NCBI RefSeq assembly: GCF_009755275.1 | Contig: NZ_WQLA01000007.1 | Location: 186,001 to 250,000, forward strand | Origin: Mucilaginibacter aquatilis | GTDB lineage: Bacteria > Bacteroidota > Bacteroidia > Sphingobacteriales > Sphingobacteriaceae | Length of the DNA: 64,000 bases | Direction of reading: 5' to 3' | Shown here: positions 8,367-16,528 of the stretch, one piece after another | Position numbering within the stretch: the first letter of the stretch is position 1 | Layout: each line of letters begins with the position of its first letter | Program-made: the position numbers and the translations under genes | Notes under the pieces: model-generated | What the model was told of the DNA's origin: nothing | The model's input: only the letters and a program-made list of their open reading frames with translations | The model's database searches: none

Positions 8367-9053
8367 TTAGTTATTTGACTTTACAGGCCTGAATGGATTT
8401 ACCCATGATATGAATGGTGATATTTTACGCGTTTGTATCCAAACACGGCCTTTACCTTTAAAACGGCACACCAAACCTTCGCCCGAGAAGAATAACGATT
8501 TATAGCCACCTATTCTGGCTATTTCATACGCAAGTCCATCTGTAAAAGCTACAATATGACCGGTATCAATCACATAACCTTCTTCAACATCAATAGGTAT
8601 AATGCCGCCGTATGAGTTGAACCATAAATCGCCTGTACCCGAACATTTGATGAGGAAAAAGCTTTCGCCCGAAAAGAAACCCTTTGTAAAACCCTGCCAT
8701 TTGCTTTCAACCGTAATATTATAGGCTGAGGCTAAAAAAGCGGTATTTTGGAGGTAAATGGTCTCGTTTTGTAAATAAATATGTTCAACATCACCCGGAC
8801 AGGCAGGCGCTATCTGAATCTCCGCATCACCGTTGTTTGCAGTAAATTCATTTATAAATATAGATTCTCCGCTTAAAAAACGAGCGAAGCCGCCCTTTAG
8901 CTTGGTCTTCATTTCCAGGTTGGTGTCCATAGCAGCCATTGCCGCTGCTTCAACCTTTAATTTATGCCCTGATGGAACGGTAACTGAAAGAAAGCCATAA
9001 TCGGGCTTGCATTCCATCCTGAAATCAAATCCTTTTTTTTCTGTTAATTCCAT
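8367..9053 (-). CDS. AIM24 family protein (third of three tandem copies)
   Basis: A 228-residue beta-rich protein of the AIM24/TIGR00266 family, named after a yeast mitochondrial inner-membrane biogenesis factor; the bacterial role is unknown. The sequence shows the repeated family elements: an opening acidic GHKLKVEAAAMAAM block, the FARFLSGESIFINEFTA box, GEGL/GESFF glycine turns, YVIDTGHIVAF, and the closing GKGRVWIQTR. It has no signal peptide and no membrane segment. It begins 1 base after the stop of the preceding paralog, so the three copies are surely co-transcribed and probably translationally coupled. It is the most divergent of the three at the ends. Confidence 0.88.
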   Translation of the reverse strand: MELTEKKGFDFRMECKPDYGFLSVTVPSGHKLKVEAAAMAAMDTNLEMKTKLKGGFARFLSGESIFINEFTANNGDAEIQIAPACPGDVEHIYLQNETIYLQNTAFLASAYNITVESKWQGFTKGFFSGESFFLIKCSGTGDLWFNSYGGIIPIDVEEGYVIDTGHIVAFTDGLAYEIARIGGYKSLFFSGEGLVCRFKGKGRVWIQTRKISPFISWVNPFRPVKSNN

Positions 9054-9054
9054 A

Positions 9055-9765
9055 CTATCTTGGCTTTAATCTTGGACCTAAACTATATCCAAATGATGAT
9101 GTATTGTGTGATTGTATCCAAACGGTGCCTTTGCCTCTGAATTTGCAAACAAAGCCTTCGCCACCCAAAAATGAGCTCACCCAGCTTTTACCTGCCTTTG
9201 TAAGTGAAAAGTTTAAACTTTCATCAAATGCAACAATATGGCCGGTGTCAACTATATATTCGCCATCAATATCTATAGGATAAATAGCTCCGAATGAATT
9301 TATAATTATGGTTCCTTTTCCGCGCACGTCAAGCCAAAACAAGCCTTCTTTTGATATCAACGATTTGAAACCCTGCCAGTTCATATCAATTTCAATACCC
9401 GGAGTACTGGCCACGTAGGAGCCACCCTGTACAATTAAGCCTTCGCCGTTAAGTTCTTTAACAAGCATATCGCCGGCATGCACAGCGCCAAGCCATACAG
9501 TTCCGCCCTGTTTACCTGCGGTGTAATGATTAAGAAAAAAGTTTTCGCCGCCAAGCATGCGTTTTATACCCTTCATAATACTACCCGACCCTTTCTTATG
9601 AGTTGTGGTAGCCATTGTTATATCTGGGCTCATCGCTATCATGGCTCCCCCTTCTGCAGTAAATTCCTGCCCCGGGTTGAGCTTTACTTCGGCCGCTGAT
9701 GAACCCGGTTGCAATTGAAGATTTACATCAAGCGTATTGCCGTTTGTTGTGAAGTACTGTTCCAT
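9055..9765 (-). CDS. AIM24 family protein (second of three tandem copies)
   Basis: A 236-residue AIM24-domain protein. Visible family features are PGQEFTAEGGAMIAMSPDI, a GGENFFLNHYTA box, GGSYVASTPGIEI, FWLDVRGKGTIIINSFGAIYPIDI, YIVDTGHIVAFD and the terminal FRGKGTVWIQS. No signal peptide or membrane segment is present. It lies 3 bases after the first copy and 1 base before the third. The copies keep the same order of motifs but differ widely elsewhere, which suggests old duplication and a hetero-oligomer, not recent amplification. Confidence 0.88.
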   Translation of the reverse strand: MEQYFTTNGNTLDVNLQLQPGSSAAEVKLNPGQEFTAEGGAMIAMSPDITMATTTHKKGSGSIMKGIKRMLGGENFFLNHYTAGKQGGTVWLGAVHAGDMLVKELNGEGLIVQGGSYVASTPGIEIDMNWQGFKSLISKEGLFWLDVRGKGTIIINSFGAIYPIDIDGEYIVDTGHIVAFDESLNFSLTKAGKSWVSSFLGGEGFVCKFRGKGTVWIQSHNTSSFGYSLGPRLKPR

Positions 9766-9768
9766 AGG

Positions 9769-10431
9769 TTATCTTAAATGCCTGTTAATCCACGATGCCA
9801 GGCCGGCAAGGTTTCGGGTTTGCATATAAATTTTTCCGTTTCCTTCAACGCGGGTTACGAAACCCTCGCCCCCAAAAATGCTGCTGAATATGCCGCCGGC
9901 AAGCTGAGGTTTAAGTTTCATATTTGGACCATATCCAACCAGATGTCCTGAATCTACAATGTATTCGCCGTTTATCTCGCGCTCAATTATACCACCATAG
10001 GCTCCAAAAATCACCCTTCCGGTGCCCGATACTACCAGTTTAAATAAACCTTCGCCACCAATAAATGAGCCCAAACCTGCCCATCTTAAACCAAGCTTAA
10101 CCCCGGGCTCAGATGCTATATAGGCACCTTGCTGCAGGCAATAACTTTCGCCGTTAAGCTCCTTTATCTCAATATCGCCAGGCGTGGGCTGGGTTAAATG
10201 TATGGTAAGTGGCTGGTTAGTTGGATTGCTGAAATAGTTTATAAACATGCTTTCCTTACCAAAAAACTTACGGGCAAGTCCACCAAAAAAACCACCGTTT
10301 AAAGCGGCTTTCATATCCAAATCAGCAGCCATGCTTGACATAGCGTCTGACTCGGCCACGATGGTTTCACCCGGGTCAAGCTCCACTATAACGTGGGCAA
10401 AAACAGGTTTTCCTTCAATTTTAATGTTCAT
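9769..10431 (-). CDS. AIM24 family protein (first of three tandem copies)
   Basis: The ATG at 10431 (MNIKIEGKPVFAHVIVEL) is preferred. A start at 10488 would overlap the end of the protease gene and add a leader not seen in the paralogs. The protein has 220 residues with the AIM24 blocks PGETIVAESDAMSSM, FFGKESMFINYF, GAYIASEPGVKLGLRW, VVSGTGRVIFGAYGGI, YIVDSGHLVGYG and a final GNGKIYMQTR. It follows the M48 protease gene by 19 bases, and the second copy follows 3 bases on. The linkage to a membrane protease suggests a role in envelope protein quality control, but this is only inferred from position. Confidence 0.86.
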   Translation of the reverse strand: MNIKIEGKPVFAHVIVELDPGETIVAESDAMSSMAADLDMKAALNGGFFGGLARKFFGKESMFINYFSNPTNQPLTIHLTQPTPGDIEIKELNGESYCLQQGAYIASEPGVKLGLRWAGLGSFIGGEGLFKLVVSGTGRVIFGAYGGIIEREINGEYIVDSGHLVGYGPNMKLKPQLAGGIFSSIFGGEGFVTRVEGNGKIYMQTRNLAGLASWINRHLR

Positions 10432-10450
10432 GTTGAGGTTTATGATTTGC

Positions 10451-11629
10451 TTAGTATTTGTTGAGTAATTTCTTTTTGAAATCGGCAAACGTATCAGGAA
10501 GCGGGTTAAAACTTCCCTTTGTTTCCTTTTGCTTTTTTTTGAGATGAGCTATACGATCATCAGTATTTGGGTGAGTTGATAAAAATGACAGATCGACATT
10601 TTTGTTTACCAACGTGTCCATTTTTGATTGATTATCTTTTTTAAGTGTTTCAAAAAAGCTGATTAAGCCCTTAGGGTTAATACGGGCTTTTACCAGGTAA
10701 TCCCAACCTGTCTCATCAGCCTCGTTCTCAAAAGTGCGGCTGTTAGATAACGAAGCTAAATCGCCGCCAAAAGAGGCAAATGTACCTGCAAGTGCGCTAA
10801 CATCGCCCAGGGTTGCGGCAAGTATGGTATAAATACCCACATTATTAATTATCCCCCTTATATGATGACGGCGGGTAACATGTGCCAGCTCGTGCCCGAG
10901 TACGCCCATCACTTCTTCCCATGATTTGGCATTATCAATTAAGCCGCTTTGTATAATTACTTTACCCCCAGGCAGTGCAAATGCATTAATGGACGGATCC
11001 TTAACAAAGTATAATGAAACAGGATAGCCTTCTTTTTCAACCTGCTTAAATAATGGCGCACCTACACGCATGAATTCCTTTTTAAGCGAATCATTCTGAA
11101 TAAACTTGTATTGCAGCGATAGCGCATTAAAAAGTTTGTCGCCGGCAGCTCTTTCCCATGATGCAGGGACTCTTGATGCTAAGCCTTCTACCATTTTATC
11201 TTTAAGCAAATACAAAGCGCCAATTAAGCCCAACAGCAATACAACAACTAGTAAACTGCCTGTAATCAAGCTACCAAGGGTTTTGCGGGCCTCATTTATT
11301 TGTGGGCTAAACTGGCTGTCACTCTGTAACACCGGATCTTTTAGTATAGCCTTATCAGAGGTATAAATTGAAATTTGACTTTGGCTTTCGTTTTTAAGGA
11401 ATATAAAACGGTTGCCCGCACCGCCTGCACTTATGTTTAATGCCGACAAGGGTATTTTATAAGTAAATGCATCAGACGAGAATACGGCCGCTAATGTGTC
11501 TATATGCAGTGAGCCTGAACATCTTCCGCCAGGGACATCAGGATGTATAATTATAGCCTGGTAATTGCGCAATGGATATATGATATGATTTAATGGTTGT
11601 AAGATAGAAGTACTTTGCGAAATATTCAA
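10451..11629 (-). CDS. Membrane-anchored M48 family zinc metalloprotease
   Basis: A 392-residue protein with three parts: an N-terminal cytoplasmic-type domain of about 120 residues, one membrane helix (ITGSLLVVVLLLGLIGALYLL, about 119-140), and an M48 peptidase domain. The zinc motif HELAH has His246, Glu247 and His250, and FENEADETG supplies the third ligand, as in HtpX/BepA-type enzymes. The STHPNTDDRI motif near the end is also characteristic. Such proteases degrade or quality-check misfolded envelope proteins. It sits between a BON lipoprotein gene (42 bases upstream) and the three AIM24 genes (19 bases downstream). The unusual N-terminal domain might present substrates or bind the AIM24 proteins. 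Confidence 0.88.
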   Translation of the reverse strand: MNISQSTSILQPLNHIIYPLRNYQAIIIHPDVPGGRCSGSLHIDTLAAVFSSDAFTYKIPLSALNISAGGAGNRFIFLKNESQSQISIYTSDKAILKDPVLQSDSQFSPQINEARKTLGSLITGSLLVVVLLLGLIGALYLLKDKMVEGLASRVPASWERAAGDKLFNALSLQYKFIQNDSLKKEFMRVGAPLFKQVEKEGYPVSLYFVKDPSINAFALPGGKVIIQSGLIDNAKSWEEVMGVLGHELAHVTRRHHIRGIINNVGIYTILAATLGDVSALAGTFASFGGDLASLSNSRTFENEADETGWDYLVKARINPKGLISFFETLKKDNQSKMDTLVNKNVDLSFLSTHPNTDDRIAHLKKKQKETKGSFNPLPDTFADFKKKLLNKY

Positions 11630-11671
11630 CCAGCGATAAAATTATAAGTAAAACACAAAATGTTAGTAAGG

Positions 11672-12130
11672 TTACCTTGGTACCACAACTGCATTTTCTA
11701 AACCTGCGGGTTTCAACATAGCCAGGGCGGGTAAAAGTTTATTTAAATCCTCTTTTGTAGCTGCTCCCTTTAAGCTAACTTTTCCATTAATTACGCTTGC
11801 CCAAACCTGCGGGTACCGGCTCAAAACACTATCGACACTTTGCTTCATGGGCAAATCGTTTGTAAGTGTTACCGGACCTATTGCAATAGATTCATTAACG
11901 CCTTTTATAACGTGTATTGATTTTACCGTTTGCAACACAATCTGCTTTGATTTATATGACGGGCAAACACCTGTTAGCGTAACAACTTTATCTTTAACCG
12001 CGTAATTCACACCCATAAAAGCCACCTCAGTTTGTGCTTTTACGGCTATATCGGCTTTTATATTACTATCAGTAGTGCACGCTGTTAAACTCAAAGCTAC
12101 AGCTGCCATTATTGCCAATAATACTTTCAT
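11672..12130 (-). CDS. BON-domain lipoprotein
   Basis: A 152-residue exported protein with a lipoprotein signal (MKVLLAIMAAVALSLTAC, Cys18). Two BON-type repeats follow: about residues 28-85 (VKDKVVTLTGVCPSYKSKQ...IHVIKGVNESI) and 90-150 (VINGKVSLKGAATKEDLNKL). BON domains, as in OsmY and DolP, bind phospholipid surfaces and help keep the envelope intact. It is the first gene of the minus-strand unit with the M48 protease and the AIM24 paralogs. The group therefore looks like an envelope-stress module, with a lipid-surface sensor ahead of the protease. Confidence 0.85.
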   Translation of the reverse strand: MKVLLAIMAAVALSLTACTTDSNIKADIAVKAQTEVAFMGVNYAVKDKVVTLTGVCPSYKSKQIVLQTVKSIHVIKGVNESIAIGPVTLTNDLPMKQSVDSVLSRYPQVWASVINGKVSLKGAATKEDLNKLLPALAMLKPAGLENAVVVPR

Positions 12131-12298
12131 TTGTTGTTACTGTATAACTAATGAACCATCATTTTAAAAAAAAGTTAGATAGTTGTTTTAATTAAAAAAA
12201 TGCCGTGCTGCCTCAATACATCAGCATTTAAATCCATTATACAATTTGACGTACTAAACTTCACGAAACAATACGTATCTAACTATGCATTAATATTA

Positions 12299-12306
12299 TA
12301 TTTTTG
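12299..12306 (+). promoter_or_regulatory. Possible -7 element of the AraC-type gene
   Basis: TATTTTTG matches TAnnTTTG and lies 20 bases before the ATG at 12327. No good -33 TTTG was found at the usual distance, as expected if an activator is needed. Confidence 0.35.
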
Positions 12307-12326
12307 TTAAGCATTCCGGTACCGTT

Positions 12327-13208
12327 ATGATTAAAAGAAATTTTCAGCATACATTTTCACTACTGAACGTTGATTATGTAAAACTTGGACCGAAATGGAA
12401 TTACAAAAATGTAATAAGTCCTTACAATCGCATTTATTATATTAATGAGGGTGAGGGTGAGTTATCAGATTCATACGGCACCTATAAACTTGAAGCCGGT
12501 TACCTTTACATTGTACCGAGCTTTACCCTTTGTGATATGCTTTGCAAGCAAAACATGGGTCAGTACTTTGTTCAGTTTTTTGAAGATTCTGCCGACGGCA
12601 ATTCACTATTTGCCGATCATCGTAAAATAATGAAGGCAGAAGCCTCTGCCCTTGATCAGAGCATATTTGCCAGGCTGCTGGAAATAAATCCGGGAAGAGG
12701 AATTAACCGGTCAGATAATCCAAGAATTTACGAAAAGGATGTTTTTTATAAAGAATACCAGCAGTTGAACAATCAACAAAACCTGAGTGTATTTATGGAA
12801 ACCCAGGGTATATTACTGCAACTTACATCAAGGTTTTTAACGCCCCAGTTTTTTAAACCTGCGTTAAAAAAAGTTATACCCAACAAAATTGCCGAAACCT
12901 TAAATTACATTCAGGTAAATCTCCACACTGATCTTTCTGTTGCACAACTGGCTTTGCGTTTAAACCAAAACGCCGATTATTTTTCAAGGCAGTTTAAACT
13001 TTATACAGGCACCAGACCGGTACATTACATTAACGAAAAACGTGTTGAGCGCGCACAATATCTAATGGCCACAAGCCGCATGACCTATTCAGAAATAAGT
13101 AAGCAAATAGGCTTTGAAGATTTATCGTACTTTTCAAAAACGTTTAAACGCTTTACCGGCCTGTCACCAAAAGATTATAAAAAACAGATGTTTAGCGTAG
13201 GGCTATAA
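12327..13208 (+). CDS. AraC family transcriptional regulator
   Basis: A 293-residue regulator with an N-terminal cupin-like sensor domain (about 1-165, with the YYINEGEGELSDSYGTYKLEAG turn region split across strands). The two-helix-turn-helix AraC DNA-binding domain lies at about 190-290 (LSVAQLALRLNQNADYFSRQ and MTYSEISKQIGFEDLSYFSK, ending LSPKDYKKQ). It is convergent with the mutarotase/aldo-keto reductase/FucP operon, ending 39 bases from it. In many Bacteroidota, AraC proteins of this size activate deoxysugar catabolic genes in response to the sugar. L-fucose or L-rhamnose is the likely ligand from context, but this is not shown by the sequence. Confidence 0.88.
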   Translation: MIKRNFQHTFSLLNVDYVKLGPKWNYKNVISPYNRIYYINEGEGELSDSYGTYKLEAGYLYIVPSFTLCDMLCKQNMGQYFVQFFEDSADGNSLFADHRKIMKAEASALDQSIFARLLEINPGRGINRSDNPRIYEKDVFYKEYQQLNNQQNLSVFMETQGILLQLTSRFLTPQFFKPALKKVIPNKIAETLNYIQVNLHTDLSVAQLALRLNQNADYFSRQFKLYTGTRPVHYINEKRVERAQYLMATSRMTYSEISKQIGFEDLSYFSKTFKRFTGLSPKDYKKQMFSVGL

Positions 13209-13247
13209 TACCGTTAATGACAGGCCTTAGTTAAAATTTGTATTTAT

Positions 13248-13589
13248 TTAAGCGTTTAAGTCAAATATGCGGTTCATGAGAATCCATTTTTCGCCATCTT
13301 TTGCCCAGGGCAAAGGCTGCTGAAATTTCCACATCAATTCTTCCCATTCCTGTACTTTAGGGTTTTCCGCATCCATTGCCGCTTTCTTTTCAGCCGAAAA
13401 GTTTTCATTCACTTCCATAATCATAAACAAACGGTTACCGGTACGGTAAATCTCCATTGATGTTATCGAAGCATCTTTTATACTTTTTTTTATTTCTGGC
13501 CAGCCATGTTCACTTGAGTGCCAGCGTTCATATTCTTTTATCAGCGCTTCATCATCTTTTAAATCAAGCGCGTAGCAAAATCGTTCCAT
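13248..13589 (-). CDS. L-rhamnose mutarotase family protein (probable L-fucose or rhamnose anomer mutarotase)
   Basis: A 113-residue cytoplasmic protein of the RhaM/YiiL dimeric ferredoxin-like fold. Family marks are RFCYALDLKDDEALIKEYERWH near the N-terminus with the conserved His (ERWHSSEH), IYRTGNRLFMIMEV in the middle, and EWEELMWKFQQPLPWA near the end. These enzymes interconvert alpha and beta pyranose anomers of deoxysugars. It starts 1 base after the stop of the aldo/keto reductase gene and is last in the FucP operon. That points to supplying the correct anomer of L-fucose to the dehydrogenase. No terminator is obvious between it and the convergent AraC gene. Confidence 0.85.
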   Translation of the reverse strand: MERFCYALDLKDDEALIKEYERWHSSEHGWPEIKKSIKDASITSMEIYRTGNRLFMIMEVNENFSAEKKAAMDAENPKVQEWEELMWKFQQPLPWAKDGEKWILMNRIFDLNA

Positions 13590-13590
13590 A

Positions 13591-14616
13591 TTAGTTATTC
13601 TTCAAATAGCGTTTAAAATATTGTTCGTCAATTAACCCGGCTTTTACAAGGGTAGCCCAAAAATCTACAGCAATGGTAGCACCCAATAACATACTGTTTT
13701 CATGCACATTGCCGGGGTTGCCGGCGCTTAAGGCTATTGAGTTTACACCCGGTGCACGGAATGCAAAGGCTGCAGCTGCCTGAGCCGGAGTTACATTATG
13801 CTTGCTGCAAATATTAAAAAAGGCGCTGCGCCACTGGTATAATGCACTATTATGTTTAGAGTTAATTGAGCTGTAGTTATAATAATCGGCACCAACAACA
13901 AAACCTCCGTTAAAAACTGCCGCATTAATTATACTTATATTGTTGTCTCTCAAGTGTTCCATAAATTCAACCACTTCTCGTGGGTGACTGTGTATGGTGA
14001 GGCTGTTGGCAAGCATTACCCAGTCCAACTGCACATCGCGGCATATACGGGCAATGGTACGCCAGTCTTTTGCACCTATGCCAACTGATGCTACCTCACC
14101 TTTGGCCTTAAGCTCAAGCAGTGCTTTGTATGCTCCAATGATGTCACGGTACCGTTTTTTCCTTTCACTCACATCGGCCGCGGCCTGTAAGTACTCATCA
14201 GGATCATGAACCGAAACCATTTTTGCCTTATACTTTCCCAATAGCATATTACCTTGCAGGTAGCAGGCTAATATACCATGGTAGCTAATTTTTTGTTCGG
14301 CATCATGTTTCAAATCCTTCCAAACGCCGGGCTCAAACGTAGGCGCTGAAGATGTTAATGATTTACGAAACCAACCTAACTTATTACTGATGACTACATC
14401 ATTTGGATTAACCTGCAAATGCTCCAGGCTTTGCCCAAGCGACTCAAGCGCCAGACCCGCACCGTACTTACCGGCCGAATCAAAGTAAACCGGTGCGTTT
14501 TGATGCTGCATGCAAGCCTTAACAACTTCAAGTTTATGATTGATTGATGTAGCCTCGTATAAATTGCCCAATACGCTGGTGCCGTATATTAATGGCGGTA
14601 ATGCGCAGGTGCTCAT
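13591..14616 (-). CDS. Aldo/keto reductase, probable L-fucose (D-threo-aldose) dehydrogenase
   Basis: A 341-residue TIM-barrel NAD(P)-dependent oxidoreductase of the AKR superfamily. It opens with PPLIYGTSVLGNLYE, has the catalytic tyrosine context YFDSAGKYGAG (a Tyr near residue 52, Asp just before it) and SNKLGWF, and ends with a cofactor-binding region around GVNSIALSAGNPGNV. This subgroup oxidises L-fucose, D-arabinose or L-galactose to the lactone. The gene lies between a FucP-type symporter (stop 2 bases upstream) and a mutarotase, which favours L-fucose. The rest of the fuconate pathway is not in the window, and the dehydrogenase gene that should flank the cluster is a remnant. Confidence 0.8.
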   Translation of the reverse strand: MSTCALPPLIYGTSVLGNLYEATSINHKLEVVKACMQHQNAPVYFDSAGKYGAGLALESLGQSLEHLQVNPNDVVISNKLGWFRKSLTSSAPTFEPGVWKDLKHDAEQKISYHGILACYLQGNMLLGKYKAKMVSVHDPDEYLQAAADVSERKKRYRDIIGAYKALLELKAKGEVASVGIGAKDWRTIARICRDVQLDWVMLANSLTIHSHPREVVEFMEHLRDNNISIINAAVFNGGFVVGADYYNYSSINSKHNSALYQWRSAFFNICSKHNVTPAQAAAAFAFRAPGVNSIALSAGNPGNVHENSMLLGATIAVDFWATLVKAGLIDEQYFKRYLKNN

Positions 14617-14618
14617 AA

Positions 14619-15887
14619 CTAATATATAGCGTTTACACTTTGCTCATTGGTTCGCACTACAACCCGGTGCCCTCTGAATGCAAACAGCGCAATAATCACA
14701 AAGCATACCATAGGCACGTAGTAACCCATTCTTATATCATGACTTGCATCGCTCAGGTAACCAAATGCACGCGGCACTATTGCCCCTCCCACTATCGACA
14801 TGATGATCAGACTGCTTCCCAGCTCGCGCTCAGGTCCTAAATCTTTAATTCCAAGTGCAAATATGGTAGGGAACATTATTGACATAAAGAAGGATATGGC
14901 AATTACTGTGTATATAGCATATGAACCCGATAGATAGATTGCCCCAAAACACAGTATAGTGTTAATAATGGCATATATACCCAGCAAACGGTTTGAACTA
15001 ATATACTTCATTAAAAACGTACCAATAAAGCGTCCAGCTAAAAATACCAACCCGCATATGCTTGCCAGGTGACCAGCTTCGCGATCAGTTAAATTGGCTA
15101 CACTTACTGCATAAAGCACAAAAAGGCTGATGATACATGTTTGGGCGCCAACGTAGAAGAACTGTGCAGCAATGCCCCATGATAAATGACGATGACGCAA
15201 TATGCTTAAAAAACCACGTTTGGAAGTTGATTTATTTTCAGCGGCCTGAACGTTTGGAAGTTTAACAAATAAGAACACCACTGCTATAATTACCAATATA
15301 ATAGTCAAAGCCATATAAGGGCCTTTAACAGATGCAGCCTCCGCAGCCAAAGCAGCTTTACGTGCGGCCGCAGGCATCAGTTTTAGCTGTTCATCAGGTG
15401 TTGAATGTATTAATATAAGCTCGGTGCCAATTGCAGGTGCAAGCATGGTAGCAAAACCATTGAATGATTGGGCAAGGTTTAACCGCTGCGCCGCAGTTTC
15501 GGGTGAGCCAAGCAACGTCATAAACGGATTAGCTACCGTTTCTAACGTTGCCAACCCGCAGGCTATTATGAAAAGCGCTATCAGGAAAAAAGAATACTGC
15601 TGAGTATTGGCTGCGGGAATGAACAGGTAACAACCTATAGCGAAAAAAACAAGTCCTGTTACAATTGCCGATTTATAACCAAAGCGCTTCATGATGAGAC
15701 CAGCCGGAATTGCCATTACAAAATAGGCTGCGTAAACGGCGGTATCAACCAATGTTGCCTGTACGTTACTTAACGTAAATGAACGCTTTAAATGCGGAAT
15801 AAGAATAGGATCTAAATTGTGAGCAAAGCCCCACAAAAAAAACAAGGTGGTTAATAAAATAATCGGTAGCGTATTCTTCTTATTCAT
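14619..15887 (-). CDS. fucP: L-fucose:H+ symporter, FucP-type MFS transporter
   Basis: A 422-residue protein with 12 predicted membrane helices. The ATG at 15887 (MNKKNTLPIILLTTLFFLWGF) is preferred over 15932, because the extra leader lacks the family N-terminus. FucP hallmarks are present: FLWGFAHNLDPILIPHLK, with the helix-1 Asp needed for proton coupling; the RFGYKSAIVTGL loop between helices 2 and 3; and LATLETVANPFMTLLG, with the helix-4 Glu. It is the first gene of an operon with an aldo/keto reductase and a deoxysugar mutarotase. L-fucose is therefore the likely cargo; L-galactose or D-arabinose are alternatives. It would take up fucose released by the GH29 enzyme encoded 6 kb away. 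Confidence 0.85.
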   Translation of the reverse strand: MNKKNTLPIILLTTLFFLWGFAHNLDPILIPHLKRSFTLSNVQATLVDTAVYAAYFVMAIPAGLIMKRFGYKSAIVTGLVFFAIGCYLFIPAANTQQYSFFLIALFIIACGLATLETVANPFMTLLGSPETAAQRLNLAQSFNGFATMLAPAIGTELILIHSTPDEQLKLMPAAARKAALAAEAASVKGPYMALTIILVIIAVVFLFVKLPNVQAAENKSTSKRGFLSILRHRHLSWGIAAQFFYVGAQTCIISLFVLYAVSVANLTDREAGHLASICGLVFLAGRFIGTFLMKYISSNRLLGIYAIINTILCFGAIYLSGSYAIYTVIAISFFMSIMFPTIFALGIKDLGPERELGSSLIIMSIVGGAIVPRAFGYLSDASHDIRMGYYVPMVCFVIIALFAFRGHRVVVRTNEQSVNAIY

Positions 15888-15943
15888 AATTTGGTTGCTA
15901 ATAAATTGGTTTATTGATTGGAGGCGAGACAAGTGGTATCATT

Positions 15944-16171
15944 TCAACCATTGCTTTGCTTACGTCGCGCAATTGAAGTAAGAAATAAGATTATCCTTTC
16001 GCTTCCAAAAAAATCAAGGTTGCCGTAAACATTATTCAAGGTATCAGATAGTTTGTACCCTAATATTCGAGGATAACTGAAATAAGGCTGCGTGCTCTCG
16101 TAAGCATGCAAATCTGTACCACAAATACCTATGAAGTGTTGGGGCTGCTCACAGCTAAATGCTTTATTCAT
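15944..16171 (-). pseudogene. Remnant of a zinc-dependent alcohol dehydrogenase
   Basis: A 75-residue open frame whose first half copies the N-terminus of zinc-type sugar-alcohol dehydrogenases, but with a gap. MNKAFSCEQPQHF corresponds to the usual start. About 15-25 residues are then missing, and IGICGTDLHAYESTQPYF and YPRILGYKLS follow, containing the catalytic-zinc Cys of CGTDLHA. The residues after this (DTLNNVYGN onwards) no longer resemble the family, and the remaining roughly 250 residues, including the structural-zinc lobe and Rossmann fold, are absent. It is a decayed gene upstream of fucP in the same direction. It was probably once the alcohol dehydrogenase of the deoxysugar oxidation pathway, which is an inference from position. 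Confidence 0.7.
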
Positions 16172-16528
16172 TACTTAATGCAGTATTAATATGTTGGCGT
16201 GTATAAATGGCTTGGTTGCAGGCTAGTTGGTTTTTACAAAAGTATTGAGCTGCATATAGTGTATGTTTGAGAATATCAGACCATTTTTTGCTCAAATCCG
16301 ATTGTTGTAAAAACGAGGTTAATAGTAACCCTTGGAATTACACATCACCACTCACATGCGGCACTTCCACAACTTGTACAAAGCCGACCTACTTTTGCCC
16401 AATGACGACAAAACAGGCAATTATTTAAACGTTGTTTGATGATTGTTAATTTACAAGCAATAGATTTGAAAAATTATAAGCCGGTTAAGCAAACAAAGCT
16501 TATAAACCAATTGAAATAACCGTTCAAA
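16172..16528. other. Intergenic region between the dehydrogenase remnant and the GH30 gene
   Basis: This is a 357-base stretch of AT-rich DNA. TAGATTTG at 16461-16468 matches the -7 consensus for the GH30 gene, with a TTTG at 16435-16438 at a slightly long spacing of 22. The rest holds no readable frame, hairpin or RNA gene that I can support; the part nearest 16172 may be further decayed sequence of the lost dehydrogenase locus. Confidence 0.45.
16461..16468 (+). promoter_or_regulatory. Possible -7 element of the GH30 gene
   Basis: TAGATTTG fits TAnnTTTG and lies 61 bases upstream of the ATG at 16529. The candidate -33 element TTTG at 16435-16438 leaves a 22-base spacer, longer than ideal. 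Confidence 0.4.

Noticed and set aside
12327..13208. AraC-type gene as regulator of the AIM24 operon next to it
   Set aside because: Its other neighbour, the deoxysugar operon, is the more usual partner of this regulator type; no shared site was visible upstream of the BON gene.
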